NCBI GenBank assembly: GCA_023425645.1
Contig: JAFACG010000042.1
Location: 62,001-126,000, forward strand
DNA from: Pseudomonadota bacterium
GTDB lineage: Bacteria > Pseudomonadota > Gammaproteobacteria > Burkholderiales > Burkholderiaceae_B
Length of the DNA stretch: 64,000 nt
Direction of reading: 5' to 3'
The translations under genes and the position numbers were made by a program. The notes under the pieces are model-generated. The model was not told the origin of the DNA. It searched no databases and saw nothing but the letters and a program-made list of their open reading frames with translations. This document shows, piece by piece, positions 1 through 10,472 of the stretch; position 1 is the stretch's first letter; every line of letters begins with the position of its first letter.

Positions 1-89
1 GCGACGCCATCGTGCCCTGGTTCCGCGTGGCTGAAGGTTCCTACGACAATTACCTGGGCATCGCCCTGGCCAACCAGAAAAAGGGTTGA
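1..89 (+). CDS. C-terminal end of an unidentified protein (cut by window edge)
   Basis: Codons run in frame from base 3 to a TGA at 87-89 and give the last 28 residues of a protein, beginning DAIVPWFRVAEG and ending ALANQKKG. Two hairpins with T-runs follow at once, as expected behind a real gene. The fragment is too short for me to name the family. It is transcribed towards rplM but is separated from it by the terminators and a leader of about 200 bases. Confidence 0.6.
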   Translation, partial: DAIVPWFRVAEGSYDNYLGIALANQKKG

Positions 90-96
90 TCCCTGC

Positions 97-118
97 GCGC
101 CGCGTCCGCGGCGCTTTT
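97..118 (+). terminator. Hairpin with short T-run behind the first gene
   Basis: A 7-bp perfect stem (97-103 with 108-114, GCGCCGC/GCGGCGC) with a four-base loop is followed by TTTT. It is the first of two hairpins in tandem that close the upstream transcription unit. Confidence 0.55.
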
Positions 119-125
119 CCGGGCC

Positions 126-159
126 AAAGCCCTTCCCGCGTCAGGGGAAGGGCTTTTTT
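126..159 (+). terminator. Rho-independent terminator
   Basis: A perfect 12-bp stem (126-137 with 145-156) around a short loop runs into a T-run ending at 159. It separates the upstream gene from the rplM leader. Confidence 0.85.
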
Positions 160-362
160 CTGGCCTCTTTGCCCTGTTTGCCGAAAAACCCTGTGTATTT
201 TCCGCTATTTATGTTATTATAGCGAGCTATTTGGCAAAAAATGCACGGGCGGAACATAACGTCTTGGCAGGGCCGGATAGGGCTGACCCGTACGTGGTGC
301 GGGCGGCGCAATGGGGCAGGCATGTTGTTTGCCCTGTGTATTTTTCATATTTAGGAACCATC

Positions 363-791
363 ATGAAGACCTTCGTGGCCAAGCCGCATGAAGTCAAACG
401 TGACTGGTTTGTGATCGACGCTAAAGGCAAAGTCCTTGGTCGTGTGGCCAGCGAAGTCGCACGCCGTCTGCGTGGCAAGCACAAACCCGAATACACCCCT
501 CACGTTGATACGGGCGATTACATCATCATTATCAATGCCGCTGAAATTGCCGTGACCGGCAACAAGGCGCAGGATAAGAAATACTATCGCCACTCCAACT
601 TCCCAGGCGGTATTTACGAAACCAATTTCCAAACCATGCAAGAGCGCTTCCCCGGCCGTGCCATCGAAAAGGCCGTCAAGGGCATGCTGCCAAAGGGCCC
701 CCTGGGCTACGCCATGGCCAAGAAACTGAAGGTTTACGCTGGTGCCGAGCATCCTCACAGTGCTCAACAGCCTAAAACTCTGGACATCTAA
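363..791 (+). CDS. rplM: 50S ribosomal protein L13
   Basis: This is the large-subunit ribosomal protein L13, which binds 23S rRNA early in 50S assembly. The 142-residue product starts [15 protein letters not shown] and keeps the family signatures DAKGKVLGR and GMLPKGPLG. The reading frame is open further upstream (from about 231), but the ATG at 363 gives the usual length and is preceded by AGGA. rpsI follows after nine bases, the almost universal rplM-rpsI operon. The leader of about 200 bases contains a 13-bp direct repeat; in E. coli this operon is autoregulated through its leader, but I see no specific evidence of that here. Confidence 0.98.
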   Translation: MKTFVAKPHEVKRDWFVIDAKGKVLGRVASEVARRLRGKHKPEYTPHVDTGDYIIIINAAEIAVTGNKAQDKKYYRHSNFPGGIYETNFQTMQERFPGRAIEKAVKGMLPKGPLGYAMAKKLKVYAGAEHPHSAQQPKTLDI

Positions 792-800
792 GGATAGGTC

Positions 801-1193
801 ATGATCGGTAACTGGAATTACGGTACGGGCCGTCGCAAGACCTCCGTCGCTCGTGTCTTCATCAAGAAGGGTTCGGGCCAAATCGTGGTCAACGGCAAAC
901 CCGTCGACGAATACTTCGCCCGCGAAACGGGTCGCATGATCGTGCGCCAGCCTCTGGTGCTGACCAATCATGTCGAATCGTTCGACATCAAGATCAACGT
1001 GCACGGCGGCGGCGAAAGCGGCCAGGCCGGTGCCGTCCGTCACGGCATCACCCGCGCTCTGATCGACTACGACGAGTCCCTGAAGTCCGCCCTGAAACAG
1101 GCCGGCCTGGTGACCCGCGACGCCCGCGCCGTCGAGCGCAAGAAAGTCGGTCTGCACAAGGCACGTCGCCGCAAGCAGTTCAGCAAGCGCTAA
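801..1193 (+). CDS. rpsI: 30S ribosomal protein S9
   Basis: This is the small-subunit protein S9, whose basic C-terminal tail reaches the decoding centre and contacts P-site tRNA. The 130-residue product starts [19 protein letters not shown], has the family signature [15 protein letters not shown] in the middle and ends in the diagnostic [10 protein letters not shown] tail. It is co-transcribed with rplM (nine bases upstream) and closed by a strong terminator at 1222-1249. Confidence 0.98.
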   Translation: MIGNWNYGTGRRKTSVARVFIKKGSGQIVVNGKPVDEYFARETGRMIVRQPLVLTNHVESFDIKINVHGGGESGQAGAVRHGITRALIDYDESLKSALKQAGLVTRDARAVERKKVGLHKARRRKQFSKR

Positions 1194-1221
1194 TCCGCTT
1201 CGCTGCCTGTCTGGCGCTCAG

Positions 1222-1249
1222 AAACCCCGGCCTCGGCCGGGGTTTTTGT
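1222..1249 (+). terminator. Rho-independent terminator of rplM-rpsI
   Basis: The stem AAACCCCGGC with GCCGGGGTTT and a tight loop is followed by TTTTTG. It lies 28 bases behind the rpsI stop codon. Confidence 0.9.
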
Positions 1250-1348
1250 TTGCCGGCTACATTTGTCCATGCGGCCGGCGCGCTTTGCGCCGGGACGGGC
1301 GGGGACTGCGGTAACATACGATTTTTGACCTCATATTCAGGAAAGTTC

Positions 1349-2413
1349 ATGGCTTCACACAGCGATACCCGGATCAAGGTAGGGATTGTCGGCGGCACGG
1401 GTTACACCGGGGTCGAGCTGCTGCGTCTGCTGTCCCAGCACCCTAACGTCGAACTGGTCGCCATCACCTCCCGCAAGGAGGACGGCGTGCCCGTCTCGGA
1501 CATGTATCCGAACCTGCGAGGCCACGTGGACCTGAAGTTCTCCACGCCTGAACAGGCCGGGCTGGAGCAGTGCGACGTCGTCTTCTTCGCCACGCCGCAC
1601 GGCGTGGCCATGAGTCAGGCGGAGCGCCTGCTGGAGGCGGGCGTGCGCATCATCGACCTGGCGGCGGACTTCCGCCTTCAGGACACCGATGTCTTCCAGA
1701 AGTGGTACAAGATGGAGCATGGCTGCCCGGACGTGTTGCGCCAATCGGCCTACGGCCTGCCCGAGCTGCTGCGCGACAAGATCGCCCAGTCCAAGGTCAT
1801 CGGCAATCCCGGCTGCTATCCCACCACGGTGCTGCTGGGCCTGGCCCCCTTGCTGGAAGGCGGCAAGAAACTGGTGGACACCGCCCACCTGATCGCCGAC
1901 TGCAAGTCCGGCGTGTCGGGCGCGGGCAAGGGCGCTTCGGTCCCCAACCTGTTCGCTGAGGCCAGCGACAACTTCAAGGCCTATGGCGTGGCCGGCCATC
2001 GTCACCATCCTGAAATCGTGGAGCAGCTGCAGCGCCTGGCGGGCGGCCCCGTGGGGCTGACCTTCGTGCCCCATCTGGTGCCCATGATCCGCGGCATGTT
2101 CTCCACCATCTATGCCCGCATTTTGCCCGAAGCTCTGGATACCGATTTCCAGGCCTTGTTCGAGCAGCGCTACGCTCAGGAGCAGTTCGTGGACGTGCTG
2201 CCGGCCGGCACGCTGCCGGAGACCCGTTCGGTGCGCGCATCCAATCAGTTGCGCATCTCCGTGCAGCGCCCTGGCAACGGCGACCAGCTCATCATCCTGG
2301 TGGTGCAGGACAACCTGGTCAAGGGCGCCTCCGGCCAGGCGGTGCAGAACATGAACATCCTGTTCGGCCTGCCCGAGCAGACCGGCCTGCGCCAGGTGGC
2401 GATTCTTCCTTGA
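1349..2413 (+). CDS. argC: N-acetyl-gamma-glutamyl-phosphate reductase
   Basis: The enzyme reduces N-acetylglutamyl phosphate to the semialdehyde with NADPH, the third step of arginine biosynthesis, in the cytosol. The 354-residue protein has the dinucleotide-binding loop VGGTGYTG near residues 14-21 and the active-site cysteine Cys156 in GNPGCYPTT, so it is the long type 1 form of ArgC. The frame stays open upstream, but the ATG at 1349 with CAGGAAAG before it gives the normal N-terminus. It follows the rpsI terminator, so it needs its own promoter, which I could not place with confidence. Nothing looks unusual. Confidence 0.97.
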   Translation: MASHSDTRIKVGIVGGTGYTGVELLRLLSQHPNVELVAITSRKEDGVPVSDMYPNLRGHVDLKFSTPEQAGLEQCDVVFFATPHGVAMSQAERLLEAGVRIIDLAADFRLQDTDVFQKWYKMEHGCPDVLRQSAYGLPELLRDKIAQSKVIGNPGCYPTTVLLGLAPLLEGGKKLVDTAHLIADCKSGVSGAGKGASVPNLFAEASDNFKAYGVAGHRHHPEIVEQLQRLAGGPVGLTFVPHLVPMIRGMFSTIYARILPEALDTDFQALFEQRYAQEQFVDVLPAGTLPETRSVRASNQLRISVQRPGNGDQLIILVVQDNLVKGASGQAVQNMNILFGLPEQTGLRQVAILP

Positions 2414-2555
2414 TTGCGGGCCTTGGCGTCGGTCCCGCCGTCCATGACGGGCGCATGGCAAAGCCGGACGCGTCCCGCATGGCGGCGAAGAAGCGCAGGC
2501 TGCAAGGCTGGAGCTCTGCCTGGGAACTTGCCGTTGATGAACGGGTCAAACGTTC

Positions 2556-3284
2556 ATGACTGAACCATCCGAATCATCGCGCGTCGCATCCGCCCGGTCC
2601 CGATTTCCGGGCGCCATCGTGCTGGCCCTGGCGGCCGGCCTGCTGCTGGGGGCCGGCGGCCTGTGGGCTTACCAAGGCTTCATCCAGCAGGACAGGCGCG
2701 CCGATCGCATTCAGCAGGCGCTGCAGGACTTGAGCCGCAGCCAGGAGTCCCTGCGCCAGATGCAGGCGGAGTTCGAAGTCCTGCGCGGCCAGCTGGTGCT
2801 GGAGGAAAGCACGCGCAAAGGGCTGGAGAAGTCCCTGCAGAGCACGCAGGCCGACCTGGCCCACACGCGCGAGCAACTGGCCTTCTACGAACAGCTTCTT
2901 CCGCCCGGCCCCAGCGGATCGGTCAGCATACGGGCGCTGGACATCAGCCGGCGCGGCGATCTGCTCGCCTACAAGGTGTTGCTGCAGCGTAACGCCACGG
3001 AAGGTAAGGCTTTTTCCGGCCGGCTGCAATTTCAGGCCACTGGCCGGCAGGGCGGAAAAACCGTTAAAATCGATTTATCGCCGACCGTGGGGCCGGATCC
3101 CGCGGCCACAGAGTCCTCCGGCGAACAACCGGATCTCTTGGCCTTGAATTTCAACCAGTTTCAGCGTGTCATAGGCTGGCTGGCCCTGCCAGAGGGCTTT
3201 CAGCCCACCTCCCTGACACTGAACATCCTGGAAGGAAACACCATCAGAGTGTCCCGCCAGGCGGACATCGCCCAGTCAGACTGA
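2556..3284 (+). CDS. DUF6776-type membrane-anchored coiled-coil protein
   Basis: This 242-residue protein of unknown function has a cytoplasmic N-terminus, one hydrophobic segment at about residues 18-40 and a long heptad-rich coiled coil at about 45-115. A globular beta-rich C-terminal part follows (about 120-235). The layout and the position between argC and erpA match the DUF6776 family of betaproteobacteria, which in relatives sits in the same place; that assignment is from memory of the family. The C-terminal part probably lies in the periplasm. The gap of 142 bases after argC holds no other gene. No enzymatic motif is visible. Confidence 0.75.
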   Translation: MTEPSESSRVASARSRFPGAIVLALAAGLLLGAGGLWAYQGFIQQDRRADRIQQALQDLSRSQESLRQMQAEFEVLRGQLVLEESTRKGLEKSLQSTQADLAHTREQLAFYEQLLPPGPSGSVSIRALDISRRGDLLAYKVLLQRNATEGKAFSGRLQFQATGRQGGKTVKIDLSPTVGPDPAATESSGEQPDLLALNFNQFQRVIGWLALPEGFQPTSLTLNILEGNTIRVSRQADIAQSD

Positions 3285-3366
3285 CCGCCCGACCCGCGAG
3301 CGGCGCAAGCGCTGTGCGATCCATACGATCATTACGCATGCCGGCGGGGGCCGGCAGGAGAACCAC

Positions 3367-3735
3367 ATGAGCACCCTTACCGAATCCGTTGATCTGCAAG
3401 CCCCTCCTTCTCCCCTCATCTTCACGGATGCGGCCGTGGAGAAAGTGCGCGAACTGCTGATCGAAGAGGGCAGTCCCGAACTGAAGCTGCGCGTATTCGT
3501 GCAAGGCGGCGGCTGTTCGGGGTTCCAGTATGGTTTCACCTTCGATGAGCTCGTCAACGACGACGACACCATCATCGACAAGGACGGCGTGCAGCTGCTG
3601 GTGGACGCCATGAGCTTCCAGTACCTGGTCGGTGCGGAGATCGACTACAAGGACGATCTGGACGGCGCGCAGTTCGTCATCCGCAATCCCAACGCCACCA
3701 CCACCTGCGGCTGCGGCTCTTCCTTCACGGTGTAA
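3367..3735 (+). CDS. erpA: A-type iron-sulfur cluster insertion protein ErpA
   Basis: ErpA carries Fe-S clusters from the assembly scaffold to apo-proteins; in E. coli it is essential for isoprenoid synthesis because it matures IspG/IspH. The 122-residue protein has the three invariant cysteines at Cys50 ([10 protein letters not shown]) and Cys114/Cys116 (TTCGCGSSF). The SGFQYGF block and the acidic FDEL stretch are typical of ErpA rather than IscA. The start at 3367 has GGCAGGAG in front of it. A strong terminator follows at 3771-3804. Confidence 0.96.
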   Translation: MSTLTESVDLQAPPSPLIFTDAAVEKVRELLIEEGSPELKLRVFVQGGGCSGFQYGFTFDELVNDDDTIIDKDGVQLLVDAMSFQYLVGAEIDYKDDLDGAQFVIRNPNATTTCGCGSSFTV

Positions 3736-3770
3736 GCCGCGCGCTTCCTTGCTGAAGCGGCGTCTGCCAC

Positions 3771-3804
3771 AAAAAAACCTGCCTTTCATCGGGCAGGTTT
3801 TTTT
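3771..3804 (+). terminator. Rho-independent terminator of erpA
   Basis: The stem AACCTGCC with GGCAGGTT and an eight-base loop is flanked by A- and T-runs, so it could act in both directions. It lies between erpA and the convergent anmK gene. Confidence 0.9.
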
Positions 3805-3932
3805 TGCGGCCAGGCCCTCCAAAGACAAGAGGGCGGCCATTTTGGGGCCGGCAGGCCGGCGCGGCCTGCACTGCACGACGGCGCTGCTCTTTGCCGGAAA
3901 GCAAGCCCGAGGCAGGCGGGACGCAAGCCGGA

Positions 3933-5030
3933 TCAGGCCGGGTAGCAGGCGCCCAGGATCGTAGGTCGACGCGCCCCGGTCACGGCGGGCAGGCCGGCGG
4001 GGATGCGCTCCACGTGGGCATGGGCCAGCCAGGCGAAGGCCAGCGCCTCGATGTGTTGAGGATCCAGTCCCAGTTCGCTGGTGGGCCGCACGGGCAGGGC
4101 CAGTTCGTCCGACAGACGGGCCAGCATGCAGGGATTGGCCGCGCCGCCTCCGCAGACCAGGACTTCCTGCGCCTGCGGCGCGCTGCGGCGGATCGCATCG
4201 GCGACGCTGCGCACCGTCAGTTCCAGCAAGGTGGCCTGGACGACGGCCGGGTCGAACGGCTGTGCGCCATAGACCTGCAGCAGGCGCTGCTCCAGCCAAT
4301 CCAGGTTGAACAGATCGCGGCCCGTGGACTTGGGCGGCGGCAGCTGCAGCCAGGGTTCGGCCAGCAGGGCGGCAAGCAGGTCCTGGTCGGGCGCGGCGCT
4401 GGCGGCCCATCGGCCGTCCTGGTCGTAGGACAGGCCGCGGTGCTTGCGTATCCAGGCGTCCAGCAGCATATTGGCCGGACCGGTGTCAAAGCCGAATACG
4501 GGCTGGCCGGGCAGCAGCAGGGAAATATTGGCGATGCCGCCCAGGTTCAGGATGGCGCGGCCGCCTTCGCTGCGGAACAAGGCCTCGTGGACGATGGGGA
4601 CCAGCGGCGCGCCCTGGCCGCCGGCGGCAATATCGCGGCTGCGGAAGTCGGCGATCACGTCCACGCCGCAGCGCTCGGCGATCTGGGCGGGAGCGTTCAA
4701 TTGCAAGGTATAGCCCTGGTCGGGCGCGTGCCGGATGGTCTGGCCGTGCACGCCGATGGCGCGCAACGCCGTTTTTTCAGGGCCCTGAATCCAGGGCAGG
4801 CAGGCCTGCACGTACAGGTCGGCCAATTGCAGCGCGGCGCGACTGGCGCGGGCCAGCTCGTCGTGGCCGGGGTGCTGCAGGGCCAGGAGTTCGTCGCGCA
4901 AGGCGGTCGGCATGGGCAGGCTGTTCGCCTGCAGTATGCGGGCGCCCTGTGTGCCGAATTCGGCCAGCACGGCGTCGACCCCGTCCATGCTGGTGCCGGA
5001 CATCAGGCCGATGTACAGGGGCCCTTGCAT
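3933..5030 (-). CDS. anmK: Anhydro-N-acetylmuramic acid kinase
   Basis: AnmK cleaves the 1,6-anhydro ring of anhMurNAc and phosphorylates it to MurNAc-6-phosphate, a step in recycling peptidoglycan. The 365-residue product opens with the diagnostic LMSGTSMDGVDAVL. It contains the HGQTIRH and DFRSRDIAAGGQGAPLVP blocks, the LNLGGIANIS motif and GFDTGPANMLLDAW, all in the family order. It is co-transcribed with the M23 peptidase gene upstream (eight-base gap), which places a recycling kinase with a wall hydrolase. It ends convergent with erpA. Confidence 0.96.
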   Translation of the reverse strand: MQGPLYIGLMSGTSMDGVDAVLAEFGTQGARILQANSLPMPTALRDELLALQHPGHDELARASRAALQLADLYVQACLPWIQGPEKTALRAIGVHGQTIRHAPDQGYTLQLNAPAQIAERCGVDVIADFRSRDIAAGGQGAPLVPIVHEALFRSEGGRAILNLGGIANISLLLPGQPVFGFDTGPANMLLDAWIRKHRGLSYDQDGRWAASAAPDQDLLAALLAEPWLQLPPPKSTGRDLFNLDWLEQRLLQVYGAQPFDPAVVQATLLELTVRSVADAIRRSAPQAQEVLVCGGGAANPCMLARLSDELALPVRPTSELGLDPQHIEALAFAWLAHAHVERIPAGLPAVTGARRPTILGACYPA

Positions 5031-5038
5031 GGCCGTGC

Positions 5039-6406
5039 TCAGCGGCTGGCCACTTGCACGCCTTCGGCGGCCGGCTGCAGCAGCGCGAAGTTGTTCTGGT
5101 AGGAGGCCAGCACGGCGGTGAACTGCTTGCGTTGCGGCGCATCGAGCACGCGTGCCACGGGCAGGTCCACGGACAGCGGGTCCACCGCCTTCTGGGCGAT
5201 GCGGAATTCGTAGTGCAGATGCGGGCCGGTGGCCCAGCCGGTCGAGCCCACGTAGCCGATCAACTGGCCTTGTTCCACGCGGTCGCCCTTGCGCAGGCCT
5301 GCGGCAAAGCGGCTCTGGTGCGCGTACAGCGTGGTGAATTCGCCGTGATGCTTGAGGATGATGGTGTTGCCGTAGCCGTTCTGGCGCCCGATGAATTCGA
5401 CCACGCCGTCGGCCGTGGCATGGATGGGCGTGCCGCTCGGGGCGGCATAGTCCACGCCTTTATGGTCCCGCCAGCCGCCGTGCACGGGGTGGCGGCGTCC
5501 GCCGAAGGTGGAGCTGATGCGGGTGAATTTCAGGGCGGTGCGCAGGAAGGCGCCTTTCAGGCTCTTGCCGTCGAAGTCGTAGTAGCCGCCGCTGCCGTTG
5601 TCGGGCTGGAACCAGGCGGCTTCGTGGACCTTGCCCTGGTTGATGAACTCCACGGCCAGCAGGCGTCCGGCGCCCACTTCCTGGCCTTCGTGGCCGTAGG
5701 ATTCATACACCACGCGGAAGCTGTCGCCCTTGCGCAGATCCTTCAGGAAGTCGATCTTGCTGCCCAGGATGTCGGCCATCTGCAGCGTGATGCTGTCGGG
5801 AATCCCGGCCTGGTCGCTGGCGCCGAACAGGGAGCTGTTGATCTCGGCCTGGGCCACCCGCATCTGGGCGTGGGCCTGGTCGGTCTGCTCCTGGGCGGTG
5901 AAGCCCTTGCTGCCGTCGGGCCGCACTTCCAGCCAGCGCGCCACGCCGCCGCCCGCTTCCTCGGAGTAGGGCGTATGCTTGTAGCGCAGCCAGAGCAGAT
6001 TGCCGTTGGCGTCCAGGGCGGCCTGCAAGGTGCGGCCGGGATACAGCTTGTAAATGGAGCGCGCCTGCTTGTCGTGCGTCAGGAACTGCAGCAGGCCTTC
6101 CTCGTTGATGTTCATGCGCTGCAGCAGCGCGGCCAGCGTGTCGCCGCGGCGGATGCGGGTCTCGCTGACGTAGGCCTGGCTGTCCCGGGTCTGCAGCACC
6201 GTCATCTCGGCCGGCAGGGGCAGGGCGGTGCGCGCCTGGTAGATCAGGGGCTCGGGGCTGCTGGGCATGACGACCGCCAGCGCGCCGGCGGCTGCGAAGG
6301 AACCCAGGGCCAGGACGACCAGTCCCGCGCGGATGAATGGAGCTCGACGAGGTCGAGGCTGGTGGATGTCAAGGGGTGGGGAGGAGCGTTTCCCTTTGCT
6401 GAACAT
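5039..6406 (-). CDS. M23 family peptidoglycan endopeptidase (MepM-like)
   Basis: This is a zinc metalloendopeptidase predicted to cut peptide cross-links in the periplasm to allow wall growth. The 455-residue protein has one membrane anchor at about residues 24-46. A LysM/OapA-like region follows at about 78-130 ([17 protein letters not shown]), then a linker and a LytM domain from about 290. The zinc ligands are all present: His315 and Asp319 in HKGVDYAAP, and His396/His398 in GPHLHYEF. It heads the operon with anmK. The start at 6406 has AAGG about ten bases upstream, and the gene diverges from tyrS across 243 bases. Confidence 0.93.
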   Translation of the reverse strand: MFSKGKRSSPPLDIHQPRPRRAPFIRAGLVVLALGSFAAAGALAVVMPSSPEPLIYQARTALPLPAEMTVLQTRDSQAYVSETRIRRGDTLAALLQRMNINEEGLLQFLTHDKQARSIYKLYPGRTLQAALDANGNLLWLRYKHTPYSEEAGGGVARWLEVRPDGSKGFTAQEQTDQAHAQMRVAQAEINSSLFGASDQAGIPDSITLQMADILGSKIDFLKDLRKGDSFRVVYESYGHEGQEVGAGRLLAVEFINQGKVHEAAWFQPDNGSGGYYDFDGKSLKGAFLRTALKFTRISSTFGGRRHPVHGGWRDHKGVDYAAPSGTPIHATADGVVEFIGRQNGYGNTIILKHHGEFTTLYAHQSRFAAGLRKGDRVEQGQLIGYVGSTGWATGPHLHYEFRIAQKAVDPLSVDLPVARVLDAPQRKQFTAVLASYQNNFALLQPAAEGVQVASR

Positions 6407-6649
6407 AAAACCAGAACCTTGATGGACGTACGAGTCACTGTCCCCCTTGCCAGCAGGCGGCGGTCAGTGAGTACTGGGCGGACAAAAAGCATTCCTGCCC
6501 GGGCGAACTGACCTACGCGGGAATGATAAGATAAGTTGGGATACGAATCCTTGCCGAATTTCAAGCGCGGCTCGCAATAGCAGGCTATCCTAGCGCATTA
6601 GGCTTCATTTTTCGAGCATTTTTACTTATTAGTTTGTCACCAGATCGTT
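6407..6649. other. Divergent intergenic region between the M23 gene and tyrS
   Basis: These 243 bases must hold the promoters for both flanking genes. I see no ORF, no convincing T-box-like leader in front of tyrS and no promoter pair good enough to mark. Confidence 0.5.
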
Positions 6650-7876
6650 ATGTCTTCCCCATCAGAGCCTCTTTCCCCGGATGTCCTTGCCGACCTGGCC
6701 ATTGTCAAGCGCGGCTGCGACGAATTGCTGGTCGAATCCGAATTCGCGCGCAAGCTGGAGCGCAGCCGTTCCACCGGCCAGCCGCTGCGGATCAAGCTGG
6801 GCCTGGACCCCACCGCGCCGGACATCCATCTCGGGCACACGGTGGTGCTGAACAAGATGCGCCAGCTCCAGGACCTGGGGCACACCGTCATCTTCCTGAT
6901 CGGGGACTTCACCTCGACCATCGGCGACCCCAGCGGGCGCAACAGCACCCGGCCGCCGCTCACTCCCGAGCAGGTCGTGACCAACGCCAAGACCTACTAC
7001 GATCAGGCCGCGCTGGTGCTCGATCCCGAGCGCACCGAAGTGCGCTACAACTCCGAATGGTGCGACAAGCTGGGTTCGCGCGGCATGATCCAGCTGGCTT
7101 CGCGCTATACCGTGGCCCGCATGATGGAGCGCGACGACTTCACCAAGCGTTTCAAGGCCAACCAGCCCATCTCGGTGCATGAGTTCCTCTACCCTCTGCT
7201 GCAGGGCTACGACTCGGTCCAATTGAAGGCGGACCTGGAACTGGGCGGCACGGACCAGAAATTCAACCTGCTGGTGGGCCGGGAGCTGCAGAAAGAATAC
7301 GGCCAGGAGCAGCAGTGCATCCTGACCATGCCCCTGCTGGTGGGCCTGGACGGCGTGGAGAAAATGTCCAAGTCCAAGGGCAATTACATCGGCATCAGCG
7401 AAACGCCGGACTCCATGTTCGGCAAGCTCATGTCCATTTCGGATACCCTGATGTGGCGCTACTACGAGCTGCTGTCCTTCCGCAGCCTGGAGGACATCGC
7501 CGGCCTGCGGCGCCAGATCGAAGAGGGCCGCAATCCGCGCGACGTCAAGGTGGAGCTGGCCCAGGAGATCGTCGCGCGCTTTCACAGCGCCAAGGCCGCC
7601 GAGCAGGCGCTGGAGAACTTCGAGGCGCGCTTTCGCCGCGGCGAAATGCCCGAGGACATGCCCGAAGTCACCGTCGCCGGGCAGTTGGCCCTGCTCAAGG
7701 TCCTGCGTGAAGCGGGCCTGGTGGCCTCGGGCAGCGAGGCCCAGCGCAACGTGGAGCAGGGCGGCGTGCGCATCGACGGCGAGCGCGTGGACGACAAAGG
7801 TTTGCAACTGGAGCCGGGCAGCTACGTGATGCAGGTGGGCAAGCGCAAGTTCGCCCGCGTCACCCTGACCGGCTGA
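6650..7876 (+). CDS. tyrS: Tyrosyl-tRNA synthetase
   Basis: The enzyme charges tRNA-Tyr with tyrosine in the cytosol. The 408-residue class I synthetase has HLGH at residues 60-63 and KMSKS at 238-242, followed by an anticodon-binding region and a C-terminal S4 RNA-binding domain (about 340-405). The spacing of the motifs and the sequence [13 protein letters not shown] fit the TyrZ-like subgroup common in betaproteobacteria. The PEBP-family gene follows after 19 bases and may share its transcript. Confidence 0.97.
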   Translation: MSSPSEPLSPDVLADLAIVKRGCDELLVESEFARKLERSRSTGQPLRIKLGLDPTAPDIHLGHTVVLNKMRQLQDLGHTVIFLIGDFTSTIGDPSGRNSTRPPLTPEQVVTNAKTYYDQAALVLDPERTEVRYNSEWCDKLGSRGMIQLASRYTVARMMERDDFTKRFKANQPISVHEFLYPLLQGYDSVQLKADLELGGTDQKFNLLVGRELQKEYGQEQQCILTMPLLVGLDGVEKMSKSKGNYIGISETPDSMFGKLMSISDTLMWRYYELLSFRSLEDIAGLRRQIEEGRNPRDVKVELAQEIVARFHSAKAAEQALENFEARFRRGEMPEDMPEVTVAGQLALLKVLREAGLVASGSEAQRNVEQGGVRIDGERVDDKGLQLEPGSYVMQVGKRKFARVTLTG

Positions 7877-7895
7877 TTGATTGTGGAGGTCTGCA

Positions 7896-8531
7896 ATGAA
7901 ACTGCGTAGTGATTCTTTCCAGGACCAGGGCGTCATCCCCGAGCGTCTGGCTTTCTGCCGGTACGACGCCCAGTCCCATGTCGCCCTGGCGGGCAATGCC
8001 AATCCGCATCTGGAGTGGACGGACGCGCCCGAGCAGACCCAGTCCTACGTGGTGATCTGCCACGACCCCGACGTCCCCAGCCGCCCGGACGACGTCAACC
8101 AGCCCGGCCGCGAAGTGCCGGCGGACCTGCCCCGGGTGGATTTCTTCCACTGGGTGCTGATCAATGTGTCCGCCAGCGTCACCACGCTGGCCGAAGGTTC
8201 GTACTCCAAGGGCATCACGCCCAGGGGCAAGGCCGGTCCGCTGGCGCTGGACGGCACGCGCCAGGGCGTCAATGACTACACCGGCTGGTTCGCCAACGAC
8301 CGCGACATGAATGGCGACTACTTCGGCTATGACGGCCCGTGCCCGCCCTGGAACGACGCCTTGCCGCATCGTTACGTGTTCACGGTCTATGCGCTGGATG
8401 TGGCCGAGCTGCCGCTGGAAGGCCGCTTCACCGGCCAGGACGTGCTGCGCGCCATGGAGGGCCACATTCTGGCCAAGGCGTCCATCACCGGGCTGTATAC
8501 GCTCAACCCGCGCCTGATCCAGCAATCCTGA
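7896..8531 (+). CDS. YbhB/YbcL (PEBP, Raf-kinase-inhibitor-like) family protein
   Basis: This 211-residue cytosolic protein belongs to the phosphatidylethanolamine-binding-protein family; the role of the bacterial members is not settled. The ligand-pocket signatures are visible: SYVVICHDPDVPSR, DFFHWVLINV, NDYTGWF and GYDGPCPPWNDALPHRYVFTVYAL. There is no signal peptide. I chose the ATG at 7896 because GGAGG at 7885-7889 is at ideal distance. It is probably co-transcribed with tyrS. Confidence 0.9.
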   Translation: MKLRSDSFQDQGVIPERLAFCRYDAQSHVALAGNANPHLEWTDAPEQTQSYVVICHDPDVPSRPDDVNQPGREVPADLPRVDFFHWVLINVSASVTTLAEGSYSKGITPRGKAGPLALDGTRQGVNDYTGWFANDRDMNGDYFGYDGPCPPWNDALPHRYVFTVYALDVAELPLEGRFTGQDVLRAMEGHILAKASITGLYTLNPRLIQQS

Positions 8532-8712
8532 CGCAAGCGGCGGGCTTGTTGAGCAATGCTCATATTGTCTTGAGCCCGCCTCCTTCCGCCCGGCTTTTTA
8601 CCCGGGTTTGCGTGGTTTCCGGCGTGAAAGCCGCCGGGTGCGGCGGATCGGCCCGCATCCGCGCTAAAATGTCGCTTTCTTGTTTGCTTCCACTTAAACG
8701 TTAGGAACCCTC

Positions 8713-9960
8713 ATGTTTGACCGTTCTGCCACTCTCGACAAAGTCGATCCCGAGCTCTGGGCCGCCATTCAGAAAGAAGACGTGCGCCAGGAGCAGCACA
8801 TCGAGCTGATCGCCTCTGAGAACTACACCAGCCCAGCCGTGATGCAAGCCCAGGGCACGCAGCTGACGAACAAGTATGCAGAGGGTTACCCCGGCAAGCG
8901 CTACTACGGCGGTTGCGAATACGTGGACGTGGTGGAGCAACTGGCCATCGACCGCCTGAAGGAACTGTTCGGCGCCGAGGCCGCCAACGTGCAGCCCAAC
9001 TCGGGCTCGCAGGCCAACCAGGGCGTGTACATGGCCGTGCTCAAGCCCGGCGACACGGTGCTTGGCATGAGCCTGGCCGAAGGCGGCCACCTGACGCACG
9101 GCTCGCCCGTGAACGCCTCGGGCAAGCTGTACAACTTCGTGTCCTACGGCCTGAACGCCGACGAGGAAATCGACTACGAGCGTCTGGAGCAACTGGCCAA
9201 GGAGCACAAGCCCAAGCTGATCGTGGGCGGCGCTTCGGCCTACGCGCTGCGCATCGATTTCGAGCGCATGGCCCGCATCGCCCATGAGAACGGCGCGCTG
9301 TTCATGGTGGACATCGCCCACTACGCCGGCCTGGTCGCCGGCGGCGCCTATCCCAACCCCGTGCCGCACGCCGACTTCGTCACCTCCACCACGCACAAGT
9401 CCCTGCGCGGTCCGCGCGGCGGCGTCATCATGATGAAGGCCGAGCACGAGAAAGCCATCAACTCCGCCATCTTCCCCGGCATCCAGGGCGGTCCGCTGAT
9501 GCACGTCATCGCCGGCAAGGCCGTGGCCTTCAAGGAAGCGCTGGCTCCCGAGTTCAAGACTTACGCCGCCCAGGTGGTCAAGAACGCCGATGTCCTGGCC
9601 CGCACCCTGGTGGAGCGCGGCCTGCGCATCGTCTCCGGCCGTACCGAAAGCCACGTGATGCTGGTCGACCTGCGCGCCAAGGGCATCACCGGCAAGGTCG
9701 CCGAGGAAGCCCTGGGCAAGGCCCACATCACGGTCAACAAGAACGCCATTCCGAACGACCCCGAAAAGCCCTTCGTCACCAGCGGCATCCGCCTGGGCAC
9801 GCCTGCCATGACCACCCGCGGCTTCACCGAAGCCGAGGCCGAGCAGACGGCTCACCTGATCGCCGACGTGCTGGACAACCCGCATGACGAAGCCGTGCTG
9901 GCCGACGTTCGCCGCCGCGTACATGAGCTGACCTCCAAGCTGCCCGTGTATTCCAAGTAA
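8713..9960 (+). CDS. glyA: Serine hydroxymethyltransferase
   Basis: GlyA converts serine and tetrahydrofolate to glycine and methylene-tetrahydrofolate, the main source of one-carbon units. The 415-residue PLP enzyme has the cofactor lysine Lys229 in [14 protein letters not shown]. The N-terminal [15 protein letters not shown] and the [15 protein letters not shown] block are also in place. The start has TTAGGA upstream. The region before it (8532-8712) contains a TAAAAT at 8665-8670 that could be a -10 box, but no matching -35. Confidence 0.98.
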   Translation: MFDRSATLDKVDPELWAAIQKEDVRQEQHIELIASENYTSPAVMQAQGTQLTNKYAEGYPGKRYYGGCEYVDVVEQLAIDRLKELFGAEAANVQPNSGSQANQGVYMAVLKPGDTVLGMSLAEGGHLTHGSPVNASGKLYNFVSYGLNADEEIDYERLEQLAKEHKPKLIVGGASAYALRIDFERMARIAHENGALFMVDIAHYAGLVAGGAYPNPVPHADFVTSTTHKSLRGPRGGVIMMKAEHEKAINSAIFPGIQGGPLMHVIAGKAVAFKEALAPEFKTYAAQVVKNADVLARTLVERGLRIVSGRTESHVMLVDLRAKGITGKVAEEALGKAHITVNKNAIPNDPEKPFVTSGIRLGTPAMTTRGFTEAEAEQTAHLIADVLDNPHDEAVLADVRRRVHELTSKLPVYSK

Positions 9961-9970
9961 TCAGCCCGGA

Positions 9971-9988
9971 GCGGGCCGCAAGGCCCGC
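9971..9988 (+). other. Perfect hairpin with GCAA tetraloop between glyA and nrdR
   Basis: A 7-bp stem (GCGGGCC/GGCCCGC) is closed by a GCAA tetraloop, nine bases before the nrdR start. No T-run follows, so it is more likely an mRNA-stability or partial attenuation element than a terminator. Confidence 0.5.
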
Positions 9989-9996
9989 GATCTTGA

Positions 9997-10458
9997 ATGA
10001 AGTGTCCGTTCTGTCATCATGTCGATACCCAGGTGATCGATTCCCGCATCACCGAAGAAGGCGACGCCATCCGGCGGCGGCGCAAGTGTTCGGCCTGTGA
10101 ACGGCGTTTCACCACCTACGAACGCTCGGAGCTGAGCCTGCCCGTGGTGGCCAAGCGCAACGGCACGCGCATGGATTTCGATCCTGCGCGCCTGCGCGCC
10201 AGCATGGGCGTGGCGCTGCGCAAGCGTCCCGTACCCATGCAGCAGGTCGATGCCGCCGTGCAGCGCATCGAGGAAAAACTCCAGCTGACCGGCGAACGGG
10301 AGGTCTCTTCCGAGACCATCGGCGAGCTGGTCATGGCCGAACTCAAGCAGCTCGACCAAGTCGCCTATGTGCGTTTCGCCTCGGTCTACAAGAGCTTCAA
10401 GGACATCCGCGAGTTCGTGCAGGCCATCGACGAAATGAACGAGCCCAGCCGGTCCTGA
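9997..10458 (+). CDS. nrdR: Transcriptional repressor NrdR
   Basis: NrdR senses the ATP/dATP balance and represses ribonucleotide reductase genes. The 153-residue protein has the N-terminal zinc ribbon (CPFC at residues 3-6 and CSAC about 28 residues on, followed by ERRFTTYER). An ATP-cone domain follows at about 48-138. It lies between glyA and ribD, an order common in proteobacteria, 36 bases after glyA and 14 before ribD. I found no NrdR box in front of the nrdJ gene of this window. Confidence 0.97.
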   Translation: MKCPFCHHVDTQVIDSRITEEGDAIRRRRKCSACERRFTTYERSELSLPVVAKRNGTRMDFDPARLRASMGVALRKRPVPMQQVDAAVQRIEEKLQLTGEREVSSETIGELVMAELKQLDQVAYVRFASVYKSFKDIREFVQAIDEMNEPSRS

Positions 10459-10472
10459 ACAGGATTGCCGCC

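Noticed and set aside
1..89. Naming the truncated first gene from its position before rplM
   Set aside because: Several different genes occupy this place in relatives and 28 residues do not identify the family.
351..1157. Long minus-strand ORF opposite rplM-rpsI
   Set aside because: It is the antisense shadow of two certain ribosomal genes; similar shadows occur opposite tyrS, glyA, ribD, bisC and others.
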